From Pseudomonadota bacterium (GTDB taxonomy: Bacteria > Pseudomonadota > Alphaproteobacteria > Sphingomonadales > Sphingomonadaceae), in assembly GCA_023394965.1 (NCBI GenBank), contig JAEWZX010000030.1, positions 310,001-374,000 of the forward strand: 64,000 nucleotides of DNA. The letters are read 5' to 3'. Made by a program: the position numbers and the translations under genes. Position 1 is the first letter of the stretch; every line of letters starts with the position of its first letter. The notes under the pieces are model-generated. The model did no database searches. It had not been told where the DNA came from and was given only the letters and a program-made list of their open reading frames with translations. Shown here piece by piece: positions 7,969 to 17,226 of this stretch.

Positions 7969-10900
7969 TCGCTTTCCTGCTCCTGAATGGTGGGTTCATC
8001 CGGAATGATGTCTTCCGGATCGATATCTGGTTCGGCTTCCTCGCCGGTGATCGAGCGCCGGAGGAAACGGGTTCCATCATCCGACAACAACCCCAGCTCG
8101 CGCGGATCGCGCACGGCAGCGGGGTCATATAGCGATTTCAGGCTTGTCATCAGCTGGTAGAACTGCGCCTTGATATTGATCCGGAACTGCAAGGGCAGTG
8201 CGGCAAGGCGCCGGGTGATGAAATTCGATTCGGCGCCCTCGCCCTGGCTCACTCCGTCGAACCGCACCCGCGTTACGATCTCACCCGTCAGCGGCCCTTC
8301 CATAATCACCCGCATCTGCGTGTAATCGAGGCTCTTGAGCGCATCGAAGGCAAAGTTGGCGATCGGCGACAGGTCTTCATAGGTCAGTTCGCCAACATAG
8401 GAGAGATTGCCGCCGGGAGGCCGCGAAATCAGCACCCCAGTGTCGATTCGGCCGTTGCCATCCGCATCGAATACGATCGGCACCGTCCCATCGAACAGGC
8501 CGGAGGCAGAAATGTTCTCAAGTTCCATCTGCGTAATGAACACGGCCGCATCGAGGCCGACGATTTCGAATATATAGCGGCGCTCTTCACTGATCCCCAG
8601 ATTCAGCTTCACATCGCGTAAGAGCAGACGCCCGCCCATGAAAGGCCAGCTTCCTCCGGACACGGCCAGCAATTCGCCATTGCGCAGTTCGAATTCGACT
8701 TCCCCGTCGAACACCTCGACACCCGGGTTCACCGATGCGACACGGATCTTCTGCCCCGGAGCGGTCGTCAAATTCAGCAAATCGACGAACTCGATCGTTC
8801 CGCTGGCACCCTTCACCGGGCCGAAGGCCGCTGCGAAATCAAGGTCTTCGCTCGAAAATCTGCCGGTGCTTGTTACCGTACCATCGGGCGACCAATTGAT
8901 CCGCCCTGCCCCTGTCACGACACCTTTCGCATTGGCGATGACGCCGAGTGCCAGGTGGGAAAGCTGGCTGGGCTGAAGATCCCTGTCCAGTTGCAGCCCG
9001 GGAACGTCGAGATCGGCATGCCCCGCCCCGCTTCCCAGATTGTGGCGAATGTCGACCGCAGTCACCAGCCGATCGCTTGCCGGATTCCGCAGGTCTGCCC
9101 GGGCATCGATCACATTGTCGATAAGGGTCAGCGTGGCATCGCGCGCGACAAGCGGTTCGAACCGCGCCGGGGCATTACGATCCACCAGAGTGAAATCGCC
9201 GCCGCTGATCGACAATATGCCATTGGCAAAACGCCATTGGCCGTTTGCCCGCTCCAGATTGAGAGGAACTGCAGCCAGAGCCACATCAGCACCGGTGAAT
9301 GTCCCAGCAATTTCATTGCCCAGCCGTGCTTCGAGGCCGGAAACAACGAATCGGCTGGCCGTATCAGGCGGGCCAAGCGCAACCTCGATCGAGCGCGCAG
9401 TCATGACCCCGGGATAGGCAAAGCCCACCGGCCCGGATGCCAGCCGTATGGGCGTTTCACCCAGATGGCCCTGAAGATCGAGCGACGGTGCCCCTGCGGC
9501 AATCCGCATTCCGCGGGGGCCGCTGTCCAGAATAGTGCGCCCGCGTGGCGGACACAGTGTCAGTCCCCGCTTTTCGAACGACAGATTGGCTAGCGTGAGA
9601 CGGTCGAAACGTATGTCGGTGCAAGAGCGCCACATAGCCAGCTGGCCACCTGCGTATCGCCCGTCGACGGGCAGCAACAGATTCGTGGTCGATCCGCCGG
9701 GGAGCTGACCGCTTGCCAAGACCCTGCCGGAGAAACCGAGCGCACCGTCGCGACCCTGCGCGATGAACATCTGCGGCACGGCCAGCGCAGAATCACCTGC
9801 TTCGTACCGTTCCATTGCCAGCCGGAATATCGATCCGCCTGATTCGTTGCGCTCCATCCGGCCCGACACGCGCGGCATATTCGCCCCGCCGGTCGCGATA
9901 TTGCCCGCAATACGTGGGGCTTCGCCACCCCGGGCGCCGACTTCGACCCGTGAAAGCGAAACGAGCCGTGCGCCACTGCCACCACGCAATTCTGCGCGAG
10001 GGGAAAACAGCGAATAGCTATTGGGTTCGATTCTGAGCCGCAGATCGGCAGACAGAGCACTACCCCGGGTTTCGGCCTGAAGAGCGTTTGCCAGTTTGCG
10101 TGTAAGCGGGGCGACCAGCGTACCACTGCCTGTGCGAGCAAGCGTTTCGACTGCCGAAACAAGATCGCGTCCCAACCGCAGCCCATTGCCTTCGAGGTTG
10201 CTTTCAACCTGCATCCGCTCGAACCCGCCGCTCGATCGCATGTGCCCATCTGCCGTCAGCACGGCGGCAAGCGCTTGCGGCGTTTCAACACCACGGGCTG
10301 CCAGCGAAAAGCGCGCAGTGGTTGTCTGGTCGCGCATCTGGGCGCGAATCGTGCCGAGAATCGCGGCGGCAGAATTTTCGGCGATACGACTGTCACCGCC
10401 CTCTATCCGCGCCTCGATCGTCGGGTTGGCCAGCCGGGTATCGGTTTCGGCGGTCAGATTTATCGCATAATCGGACAGTTCCAGCGCCTGCTTCTCACAG
10501 CTGAGGGAAGCCAGCCTGACCGGGCCGGAGAATTTGGGTTCACCGGAAGTGGTGGTTATCTGTCCGAAAGCGGTGGTCCGCCCGGCGTCGCATCCAGCGC
10601 CCTGCAAGTTCGGGGCGATGGCGGCGAGCGTCCCGTTCCACCCGTGACTGACCAGGCCCGCCCCCACCAGCTTGAGGCCGACCCGGCCGTAATCCGTTTC
10701 GATCAGCCCGCGCCCGTCGCGAATGGAAACGTTGAGATTAGGCAGCCCGCCCGGTCCCTCACTCGGCGCGAAGATCAGCGTGTCGAGGGAACCGAAGCTC
10801 AGCTTATTGTCGCGGAACGTGCCATAGATCCGCGGTTCGACCAGCGTGACACCGCCGATTTCAGGCACGCCCAGCCGGTGGCGCAATTGCACGATGATTC

Positions 10901-11192
10901 GTTCTGCCGTGAAATCCGGGGCATCCGGATCGCCCAGCACCACGTGAGACAGAACCTGGGTACGGCCGCCCACCCGGTCGATAGTATATGTTGCGGGGAT
11001 GTTATTAGCTTCGAGCTGGTCGCGAATGATGTCGTCGACGATACTTTCGCGCGAAAACCACGCGGCGATTCCGGCTGCAATCAGCAGTGCAAGCAGAACG
11101 CTGGGAATCGCCCAGCGCTTCTTGCGCCAGCGCGCGCGCCTGATGGAATCGGCCCCCATCGCCATGGCATTGTCGTCAGCATCCCGCTCCAT
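7965..11192 (-). CDS. ydbH: YdbH-family AsmA-like intermembrane phospholipid transporter
   Basis: A 1075-residue protein with a basic N-terminus and one membrane anchor (IPSVLLALLIAAGIAAWF, about 27-45), followed by a long beta-rich repeat region and a YdbH C-terminal domain (GIEFVDLLNLTTAPGQ-like segment near residue 785; then the dense GNGRIDTGVLISRPPGG stretch). In E. coli YdbH, TamB and YhdP share the job of moving phospholipids to the outer membrane through a hydrophobic groove. ATG 11192 is chosen because it opens directly onto the anchor; an upstream frame start at 11279 would overlap radC and add unconserved sequence. ynbE and ydbL follow. Confidence 0.88.
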   Translation of the reverse strand: MERDADDNAMAMGADSIRRARWRKKRWAIPSVLLALLIAAGIAAWFSRESIVDDIIRDQLEANNIPATYTIDRVGGRTQVLSHVVLGDPDAPDFTAERIIVQLRHRLGVPEIGGVTLVEPRIYGTFRDNKLSFGSLDTLIFAPSEGPGGLPNLNVSIRDGRGLIETDYGRVGLKLVGAGLVSHGWNGTLAAIAPNLQGAGCDAGRTTAFGQITTTSGEPKFSGPVRLASLSCEKQALELSDYAINLTAETDTRLANPTIEARIEGGDSRIAENSAAAILGTIRAQMRDQTTTARFSLAARGVETPQALAAVLTADGHMRSSGGFERMQVESNLEGNGLRLGRDLVSAVETLARTGSGTLVAPLTRKLANALQAETRGSALSADLRLRIEPNSYSLFSPRAELRGGSGARLVSLSRVEVGARGGEAPRIAGNIATGGANMPRVSGRMERNESGGSIFRLAMERYEAGDSALAVPQMFIAQGRDGALGFSGRVLASGQLPGGSTTNLLLPVDGRYAGGQLAMWRSCTDIRFDRLTLANLSFEKRGLTLCPPRGRTILDSGPRGMRIAAGAPSLDLQGHLGETPIRLASGPVGFAYPGVMTARSIEVALGPPDTASRFVVSGLEARLGNEIAGTFTGADVALAAVPLNLERANGQWRFANGILSISGGDFTLVDRNAPARFEPLVARDATLTLIDNVIDARADLRNPASDRLVTAVDIRHNLGSGAGHADLDVPGLQLDRDLQPSQLSHLALGVIANAKGVVTGAGRINWSPDGTVTSTGRFSSEDLDFAAAFGPVKGASGTIEFVDLLNLTTAPGQKIRVASVNPGVEVFDGEVEFELRNGELLAVSGGSWPFMGGRLLLRDVKLNLGISEERRYIFEIVGLDAAVFITQMELENISASGLFDGTVPIVFDADGNGRIDTGVLISRPPGGNLSYVGELTYEDLSPIANFAFDALKSLDYTQMRVIMEGPLTGEIVTRVRFDGVSQGEGAESNFITRRLAALPLQFRINIKAQFYQLMTSLKSLYDPAAVRDPRELGLLSDDGTRFLRRSITGEEAEPDIDPEDIIPDEPTIQEQESE

Positions 11193-11227
11193 CGAACCCC
11201 ACTTGCGCCACCAGCCTTCGAAAGGCA

Positions 11228-11962
11228 ATGCAAGTGCACGCAACGCCGTGCACGGGGGAATGGTTGCCGCAGGAATCAAATAATTCGGCGGGGCATGCAG
11301 CAGCAGGTCATCGCGAACGATTGCGTCGGCGCCTGTTGAGCGGGGGACCGGAAGCGCTGGCCGATTACGAACTGCTCGAATTTCTTCTGTTTGCCAGCAT
11401 CAGACAGGGCGACACGAAACCTCTCGCCAAAAGCCTGATTGCCCATTTCGGATCTTTCGCCGCGGTTCTGGCAGCCGATCCCCAGGCGCTGAAGCAGGTC
11501 AAGGGCATGGGTGAAGCCAGTGCAGCCGCGCTCCACGCTGTCAGCATTGCGACCAGGCGCATGGCCCGCGGTGTCGTGCAGGACAAACCGGTACTCGGAA
11601 GCTGGCAGGCGCTGCTCGACTATCTTGCCATCGACATGGCCCATCTCAATCACGAGCGGGTGCGTGTGCTGTATCTGAACGCGCAGAACCGCCTGATTCT
11701 CGACCACCACTTTGCCGAAGGGTCGATCGACGAAGCGGCGATTCATCCGCGCGAAGTGATCCGCAAGGCGTTCGACATCGGTGCGACCGCGCTGATTCTT
11801 GTCCACAACCACCCCAGCGGCAATCCCGAGCCAAGCCGCGCCGATATCGCCATCACGGGACGCATCGCCGAAGCGGGGCGGCTGCTCGGCGTGACCGTGC
11901 ACGATCACGTGATTGTCGGCCGGAATGGTCATGTGTCGCTGCGCGCCAAGGGCCTGATCTAG
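11228..11962 (+). CDS. radC: RadC/JAB-domain protein
   Basis: A 244-residue RadC-like protein. The N-terminal half has an HhH-like segment (QVKGMGEASAAALHAV). The C-terminal JAB/MPN domain has the metalloprotease-type motif HNHPSGNPEPSRAD. The name RadC implies repair, but that role has been questioned and the true function is unclear. The start is uncertain: ATG 11228 lies divergent to and only 36 bases from ydbH, and the conserved part begins near GHRERLRRRLL, so a later start is possible. Confidence 0.85.
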   Translation: MQVHATPCTGEWLPQESNNSAGHAAAGHRERLRRRLLSGGPEALADYELLEFLLFASIRQGDTKPLAKSLIAHFGSFAAVLAADPQALKQVKGMGEASAAALHAVSIATRRMARGVVQDKPVLGSWQALLDYLAIDMAHLNHERVRVLYLNAQNRLILDHHFAEGSIDEAAIHPREVIRKAFDIGATALILVHNHPSGNPEPSRADIAITGRIAEAGRLLGVTVHDHVIVGRNGHVSLRAKGLI

Positions 11963-12004
11963 ATAACCAGGCGTCTGGATGCGTGATAAGGATGCGGCTG
12001 CGCC

Positions 12005-12033
12005 TTGCCACGGGCGGCTGCCTTGCCTAGCGC
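12005..12033 (+). promoter_or_regulatory. Possible purB promoter
   Basis: TTGCCA (12005-12010), a 17-base spacer and TAGCGC (12028-12033) lie 35 bases before the purB start. The layout resembles the atp and tRNA-Val promoters (TTGNCN, 17 bases, C-TARNG). Evidence is pattern only. Confidence 0.4.
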
Positions 12034-12067
12034 GCTGCGCAAATACCCGCCAAAACCGGAGTTCATC

Positions 12068-13378
12068 ATGGTCCCCCGTTATTCCCGCCCAGAAATGACC
12101 GCAATTTGGGAACCCGAGGCAAGATATCGCATCTGGTTCGAGATCGAAGCGCATGCGACCGAAAAGCTGGGCGAGCTGGGCGTTGTACCGGCCAGCGCGG
12201 CCAAGGCGCTGTGGGACTGGTGGGCGACCGATCCCAAGATCGACGTCGAGGCGATCGATGCGATCGAGGCGGTGACCAAGCACGACGTGATCGCCTTCCT
12301 CACCTGGGTGGCGGAAAATGTGGGCGACGAAGCACGCTTCATGCACCAGGGCATGACCAGCAGCGACGTGCTGGACACCACGCTGGCAGTGCAGCTCGCG
12401 CGGTCGGCAGATATTCTCCTGGCCGATCTCGATGCGCTGCTTGCTGCGATCCAGCGCCGCGCGGAAGAACACAAATACACGCCCACCATCGGGCGCAGCC
12501 ACGGCATTCACGCCGAACCCGTCACCTTCGGCCTCAAGCTGGCGCAGGCCTATGCCGAATTCGACCGCTGCCGCCGGCGCCTGATCGCCGCGCGCGAGGA
12601 AATCGCCACCTGCGCCATTTCCGGTGCTGTCGGCACCTTCGCCAATATCGATCCGCAGGTCGAAGAACATGTCGCCGACAAGCTGGGCCTGTCGGTCGAG
12701 CCTGTGTCGACGCAGGTCATCCCGCGCGATCGGCATGCGATGTTCTTTTCCACGCTTGCGGTTATCGCCGGATCGATCGAACGGCTGGCGGTGGAAATCC
12801 GCCACCTGCAGCGCACCGAAGTGCTCGAAGCGGAAGAATATTTCTCGCCTGGCCAGAAGGGGTCGAGCGCGATGCCGCACAAGCGCAACCCGATCCTGAC
12901 GGAAAACCTCACCGGGCAGGCGCGCATGATCCGCGCCTATGCCCTGCCCGCGCTCGAAAACGTGGCGCTGTGGCACGAACGCGATATCTCGCACTCCTCG
13001 GTCGAACGGTTCATCGGGCCCGATGCCTGCATCACGCTGGATTTCGCCCTCGCCCGCCTGACCGGCGTGGTCGACAAGCTGCTGGTCTATCCCGAACGGA
13101 TGCAGGCCAATATGGACCGTATGGGCGGCCTGATCCATTCGCAGCGCGTCCTGCTCGCGCTGACGCAGGCCGGGGTCAGCCGCGAAGACGCCTATCGTCT
13201 GGTCCAGCGCAACGCGATGAAGGTGTGGGAATCGGACGGCAGGCTGATGCTACTCGACCTGCTCAAGCAGGACGAGGAAGTCACCGCCGCACTGACCGCG
13301 GAACAGCTCGAAGAAAAGTTCGATCTCGAATATCACTTCAAGCACGTCGACACGATCTTCGACCGCGTGTTCGGCTAG
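12068..13378 (+). CDS. purB: Adenylosuccinate lyase
   Basis: PurB makes AICAR from SAICAR and AMP from adenylosuccinate, in de novo purine synthesis and the purine nucleotide cycle. The 436-residue product has the fumarase/aspartase signature GSSAMPHKRNP at 265-275, TSSD at 97-100 and the catalytic-histidine segment GRSHGIHAEP at 142-151. ATG 12068 gives the usual start MVPRYSRPEM; upstream in-frame TTG 12005 would add 21 residues and overlap the promoter. Confidence 0.97.
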   Translation: MVPRYSRPEMTAIWEPEARYRIWFEIEAHATEKLGELGVVPASAAKALWDWWATDPKIDVEAIDAIEAVTKHDVIAFLTWVAENVGDEARFMHQGMTSSDVLDTTLAVQLARSADILLADLDALLAAIQRRAEEHKYTPTIGRSHGIHAEPVTFGLKLAQAYAEFDRCRRRLIAAREEIATCAISGAVGTFANIDPQVEEHVADKLGLSVEPVSTQVIPRDRHAMFFSTLAVIAGSIERLAVEIRHLQRTEVLEAEEYFSPGQKGSSAMPHKRNPILTENLTGQARMIRAYALPALENVALWHERDISHSSVERFIGPDACITLDFALARLTGVVDKLLVYPERMQANMDRMGGLIHSQRVLLALTQAGVSREDAYRLVQRNAMKVWESDGRLMLLDLLKQDEEVTAALTAEQLEEKFDLEYHFKHVDTIFDRVFG

Positions 13379-13434
13379 ACGCGCGCGCGGTTGCGGCCTA
13401 GCAAGGTCGGGGAAGCCAATTAGGGGAGCTGCCA

Positions 13435-13884
13435 ATGCAGATCGTGCGTACCATCGTCTGGGTCCTGCTGCTGTTTTCACTGCTGGCGTTCAGCTTCTTC
13501 AACTGGAAGCCGGTGGAGGTGCAGATCTGGTCCAACCTTGTGCTGGAAACCAAACTGCCGGCACTGGTGATCATTTCCTTCCTGCTGGGCCTCGTTCCGA
13601 TGTGGCTGCTGCACCGTGCCAGCACATGGCGCGCCAACCGGCGCATCGCGGCGCTGGAAACGGCGACACAGAAGATGTCGGCCCCTGCGCCCTCATCCTC
13701 CGCGCCCATCGCGCCCGACCCGGTCGTGCCAACTGCCACCACGCCTGAACCCGCCACACCCACCGCCGTCGATCCGACACCCGTTACAACCGCGCCCGCG
13801 CCATCGCCCGCGGAACCGGTGTCGCCCGTTTCCCCGGCACAGCCCGACCACCCGATCGATCCAGCACCGAAGAAGCCCGAATGA
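13435..13884 (+). CDS. LapA/DUF1049-family membrane protein with Pro/Ala-rich tail
   Basis: A 149-residue protein with two membrane segments (about 4-22 and 42-60; FFNWKPVEVQIWSN between them) typical of LapA/DUF1049 proteins, which in E. coli assist LPS assembly control. The last 85 residues are almost only Pro, Ala, Thr and Ser, a low-complexity tail likely to be disordered in the cytoplasm or periplasm. Its end overlaps pyrF by 4 bases (ATGA). The same lapA-pyrF pairing is seen in other bacteria. Confidence 0.82.
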   Translation: MQIVRTIVWVLLLFSLLAFSFFNWKPVEVQIWSNLVLETKLPALVIISFLLGLVPMWLLHRASTWRANRRIAALETATQKMSAPAPSSSAPIAPDPVVPTATTPEPATPTAVDPTPVTTAPAPSPAEPVSPVSPAQPDHPIDPAPKKPE

Positions 13885-14555
13885 CCAATCCGATCTATCT
13901 CGCTCTCGACGTTCCTCAGCTTAACGACGGGGTCGACCTTGCGAAGAAGGTCAAGAACCACGTCGGCGGGATCAAGCTGGGGCTGGAATTCTTCTGCGCC
14001 CACGGTGCGCATGGCGTTCACATGATCGCGCAACTGGGCCTGCCGATATTCCTCGATCTCAAGCTGCATGACATTCCCAACACCGTGGCAGGCGCGATGC
14101 AGGCGATCCATGTGCTCGAACCGGCCATCGTCACTGTCCATGCCGGCGGCGGGCGCGCCATGATGGAAGATGCCAAGGCTGCGGCGGGTGAAAATACCAA
14201 GGTCGTCGGCGTAACCATGCTCACCAGCATGGATGAACGCGATCTCGAACGGACGGGCGTGGCCGGAAGCCCGCACGATCAGGTCATGCGCCTCGCCCAG
14301 CTCGCCCATGATTCCGGGCTGGATGGGATTGTCTGTTCCGGGCAGGAAGTGAAGGCGGTCCACGATCAGTGGAAAGACGGTTTCTTCGTCGTCCCCGGCC
14401 TGCGCCCCGCAGGCAGCGCCACTGGCGACCAGAAGCGCGTGGTCACCCCGCGCCAGGCCCGCGACGACGGGGCCAGTGTGCTGGTAATCGGACGGCCGAT
14501 CAGCCGCGCCACCGATCCCGCGCAAGCCGCGCGCGATATAGAGGCCACGCTTTGA
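13881..14555 (+). CDS. pyrF: Orotidine 5'-phosphate decarboxylase
   Basis: PyrF makes UMP from OMP, the last step of pyrimidine synthesis. The 224-residue protein has the catalytic block FLDLKLHDIPNTV (about 49-61), the substrate Lys/Asp motif DVP at the start, VTMLTSMDERDL, and the phosphate-gripping VIGRPISRATDP. Length is normal. It overlaps both neighbours (lapA by 4 bases and the acetyltransferase by 4). Confidence 0.96.
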   Translation: MTNPIYLALDVPQLNDGVDLAKKVKNHVGGIKLGLEFFCAHGAHGVHMIAQLGLPIFLDLKLHDIPNTVAGAMQAIHVLEPAIVTVHAGGGRAMMEDAKAAAGENTKVVGVTMLTSMDERDLERTGVAGSPHDQVMRLAQLAHDSGLDGIVCSGQEVKAVHDQWKDGFFVVPGLRPAGSATGDQKRVVTPRQARDDGASVLVIGRPISRATDPAQAARDIEATL

Positions 14556-15061
14556 CAACGATCGAGGAGGCAACGCCCGCTGATTCCACCGCACTCAAAC
14601 ACCTGATCGAAAGCGCCTATCGCGGCGATTCGGCGCGGCAGGGCTGGAACCATGAAGCCGACATCCTCGACAATGAACGCATCACCCGCGCAGAAATCGA
14701 TGCCCTGCTGGCCGATCCGGTGGTGACCGTTCTGGTCGCGCGCGATACCGACCACCAGCTACTCGGCTGCGTCGCAGTGACACGGAAGGACAATGCGCTC
14801 GGCTATCTCGGCACCTTTTGCGTCGACCCGCAGATCCAGTCGCGCGGGCTCGGCTCCCAACTGCTCGCAGCGGCGGAAGACCATGCCCGCGGGCTCGGCC
14901 TCGCGGCGATGGAGATGACCGTCATCACTTTGCGCGAGGTGCTGATCGCCTGGTACGAGCGGCGCGGCTATCGTCGCACGGGCGAAACGCGTCCCTTCTA
15001 CGTGCCGCGCGATCCGCCGCTCACCTTCGCGGTGCTGGAAAAGCCGCTCGCCCCGGCCTAG
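14552..15061 (+). CDS. GNAT-family N-acetyltransferase
   Basis: A 169-residue acetyltransferase of the GNAT fold. The acetyl-CoA loop is QSRGLGSQLLAAAEDHA (about 94-110), and the C-terminal YERRGYRRTGETRPFY is the usual beta6/beta7 end. The start is TTG 14552, overlapping the pyrF stop as TTGA; no ATG lies in a sensible place. The substrate is unknown. It sits inside the pyrF-trpF run with a 12-base gap to trpF. Confidence 0.85.
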   Translation: MTTIEEATPADSTALKHLIESAYRGDSARQGWNHEADILDNERITRAEIDALLADPVVTVLVARDTDHQLLGCVAVTRKDNALGYLGTFCVDPQIQSRGLGSQLLAAAEDHARGLGLAAMEMTVITLREVLIAWYERRGYRRTGETRPFYVPRDPPLTFAVLEKPLAPA

Positions 15062-15072
15062 AGGCTGGGGCC

Positions 15073-15717
15073 ATGACCACCCCGCGTATAAAGATTTGCG
15101 GCATATCCACGGCCGACGCGCTCGACGCAGCGATCGCCGCGCGCACCGATTTCGCCGGTCTTGTCTTCTTCCCGCCATCGCCACGTCATGTCGACAGCGG
15201 TACCGCTGCCGCGCTGGCTGCGCGCGCGGGGGACCGAATTGCGCGCGTTGGCCTGTTCGTCGATGCCGATGACGCGCTGATGGCCGAGGCAGTGGCTGCG
15301 GGACGGCTCGACGCGCTGCAATTGCACGGCGCGGAAACGCCGCAGCGTGTCGCGCAGGTTCAGGCACGCTTCGGCCTGCCGGTATGGAAGGCGCTGTCCG
15401 TCTCCAACGCCACCGATGTCACCAGGGCGCAAGCCTATCGCGGCGTGGCCGATCTGATCCTGTTCGATGCCAGGACGCCCAAGGACGCTGCGCTGCCCGG
15501 CGGGATGGGCCTGCGCTTCGACTGGTCGCTGGTGGCAAGCTGGCGCGGTCAGCCCGGCTGGGGCCTTGCCGGGGGGCTCAATCCAGCCAATGTCGCCGAA
15601 GCCATCGCCCAGGCAGGCCCGCCGCTGGTCGACACATCCAGTGGTGTGGAAAGCGCGCCCGGCGTGAAGGATGTGGACCGGATCGCGGCCTTTTGCGCCG
15701 CTGCCCGCGCCGGCTGA
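15073..15717 (+). CDS. trpF: Phosphoribosylanthranilate isomerase
   Basis: TrpF performs the Amadori rearrangement of phosphoribosylanthranilate in tryptophan synthesis. The 214-residue TIM barrel opens with KICGIS (catalytic Cys), and has FFPPSPRHV, LFVDAD, LQLHG, the general-acid Asp in LILFDARTPKD and the phosphate-binding LAGGLNPANV and DTSSGVESAPGVKD. It is followed by trpB after 76 bases. Confidence 0.96.
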   Translation: MTTPRIKICGISTADALDAAIAARTDFAGLVFFPPSPRHVDSGTAAALAARAGDRIARVGLFVDADDALMAEAVAAGRLDALQLHGAETPQRVAQVQARFGLPVWKALSVSNATDVTRAQAYRGVADLILFDARTPKDAALPGGMGLRFDWSLVASWRGQPGWGLAGGLNPANVAEAIAQAGPPLVDTSSGVESAPGVKDVDRIAAFCAAARAG

Positions 15718-15793
15718 TCGAAGCCCCGTTTCGCGCGCGGCAACCCCAACTGTCTCGACTTCGTCCGGGCACATCGGCATGGGAAACCTCGTC

Positions 15794-17011
15794 ATGACCG
15801 AATCCAAGCCCAACACCTTTCGCAATCAGCCCGACGAACGCGGACATTTCGGCGATTACGGTGGCCGCTATGTCGCCGAAACGCTGATGCCGCTCATTTT
15901 GGACCTCGAGCGCGAATATCGCGCGGCGCAGGCCGATCCGGCATTTCAGGCGCAGTTCGACGATCTGCTGGAACATTATGTCGGCCGCCCTTCACCGCTC
16001 TATTTCGCGGAACGGCTTACAGAAGCGCTCGGCGGGGCGCAGGTGTGGTTCAAGCGGGACGAGCTCAATCACACCGGCGCGCACAAGATCAACAATTGCA
16101 TCGGCCAGATCCTGCTCGCCATGCGCATGGGCAAGACCCGGATCATCGCGGAAACCGGCGCAGGCCAGCACGGCGTGGCCACCGCCACGGTCTGCGCGCG
16201 CTTCGGCCTGCCCTGCGTCATCTATATGGGCGCCACCGACGTCGCCCGGCAGCAACCCAATGTGTTCCGCATGAAATTGCTCGGTGCAGAGGTCGTGCCC
16301 GTCACCAGCGGCGCGGCGACGCTAAAGGACGCCATGAACGAAGGGCTGCGCGACTGGGTCGCCAATGTCCACGACACATTCTATATTATCGGCACCGCTG
16401 CCGGCCCGCACCCCTATCCCGAACTGGTCCGTGATTTCCAAAGCGTGATCGGCAAGGAAGCGCGCGCGCAGATGCTGAGCCGCATCAACCGCCTGCCAGA
16501 TCTGCTGGTGGCGGCTATCGGCGGCGGTTCCAACGCGCTTGGTCTGTTCCACCCCTTCCTCGACGATCCGGACGTAAAGATGCTCGGCGTCGAAGCAGCA
16601 GGCTATGGCCTCGACGGGGATCAGCACGCGGCATCGCTGCTCGGCGGGTTCCCAGGGGTGCTCCATGGCAACAAGACCTATCTGCTGCAGGACGATGACG
16701 GCCAGATCACCGAAGGCCACTCTATCAGCGCAGGGCTGGACTATCCCGGCATCGGCCCGGAACATGCCTGGCTGAAAGACATGGACCGCGTCGAATACAC
16801 CGCCATCACCGATGACGAGGCGCTCGAAGCGTTTCAGCTCCTCTGCCGGACCGAAGGCATCATCCCCGCACTGGAACCAAGCCACGCCATCGCGGCAGTC
16901 GCCAAGCGCGCCAAGGAAATGCCGCAGGACAGCGTGATCCTGGCAAACCTGTGCGGCCGCGGGGACAAGGACATTTTCACCGTGGCAGAAAAGCTCGGAG
17001 TGGAGATTTAA
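15794..17011 (+). CDS. trpB: Tryptophan synthase beta subunit
   Basis: TrpB condenses indole with serine using PLP. The 405-residue product has the PLP lysine K98 in HTGAHKINN and the phosphate-binding glycine loop AIGGGSNALG. The N-terminal RNQPDERGHFGDYGGRYV is typical of the alphaproteobacterial form. ATG 15794 is chosen over in-frame ATG 15779 because GGGAAA precedes it and the conserved part begins soon after; the two differ by five residues. A hairpin follows the stop directly, and trpA starts 215 bases later. Confidence 0.96.
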   Translation: MTESKPNTFRNQPDERGHFGDYGGRYVAETLMPLILDLEREYRAAQADPAFQAQFDDLLEHYVGRPSPLYFAERLTEALGGAQVWFKRDELNHTGAHKINNCIGQILLAMRMGKTRIIAETGAGQHGVATATVCARFGLPCVIYMGATDVARQQPNVFRMKLLGAEVVPVTSGAATLKDAMNEGLRDWVANVHDTFYIIGTAAGPHPYPELVRDFQSVIGKEARAQMLSRINRLPDLLVAAIGGGSNALGLFHPFLDDPDVKMLGVEAAGYGLDGDQHAASLLGGFPGVLHGNKTYLLQDDDGQITEGHSISAGLDYPGIGPEHAWLKDMDRVEYTAITDDEALEAFQLLCRTEGIIPALEPSHAIAAVAKRAKEMPQDSVILANLCGRGDKDIFTVAEKLGVEI

Positions 17012-17037
17012 GCCCCCTTCCCTACAGGTGAGGGGGC
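17012..17037 (+). terminator. Hairpin after trpB
   Basis: GCCCCCT and AGGGGGC form a 7-bp stem right after the trpB stop with a 12-base loop. There is no clear T tract, so it may stabilise the mRNA end or attenuate transcription into trpA instead of fully terminating. Confidence 0.5.
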
Positions 17038-17180
17038 ATTGTGGGGACAAATCCGTCATCATTCATCGACGCTGTCCTACACGGTCGTATTCGTGCCAGG
17101 GACTTTGTATGAAGTCTCACCTTTCCTTTCCGTGCGCCTCTGGAAATATGCCGATCGCGCCAGCCAGTTTTTTCTCCCTT

Positions 17181-17208
17181 GGACAGTGTAACACCCGGTC
17201 CATGTCTC
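17181..17208. repeat. Interspersed 28-bp element, copy 2
   Basis: Second copy of the element at 199-226, 26 of 28 bases identical, here 19 bases before the trpA start and 7 bases after a T6 run. On the plus strand TTGGAC and ATGTCT are spaced by 17 bases, which could be a weak promoter for trpA. On the minus strand TGTTACACT resembles an extended -10. Neither reading is secure. Confidence 0.7.
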
Positions 17209-17226
17209 AGACTTCTGCAGAGTTAG

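Noticed and set aside
10242..11339. Plus-strand frame antisense to ydbH (365 codons)
   Set aside because: Composition and lack of motifs show it is a reverse-strand shadow of ydbH; ydbH has a clear anchor and coupled neighbours.
11276..13138. Minus-strand frame of 620 codons antisense to radC and purB
   Set aside because: Spans two real genes with conserved catalytic motifs; the antisense product has no motif and is typical high-GC shadow.
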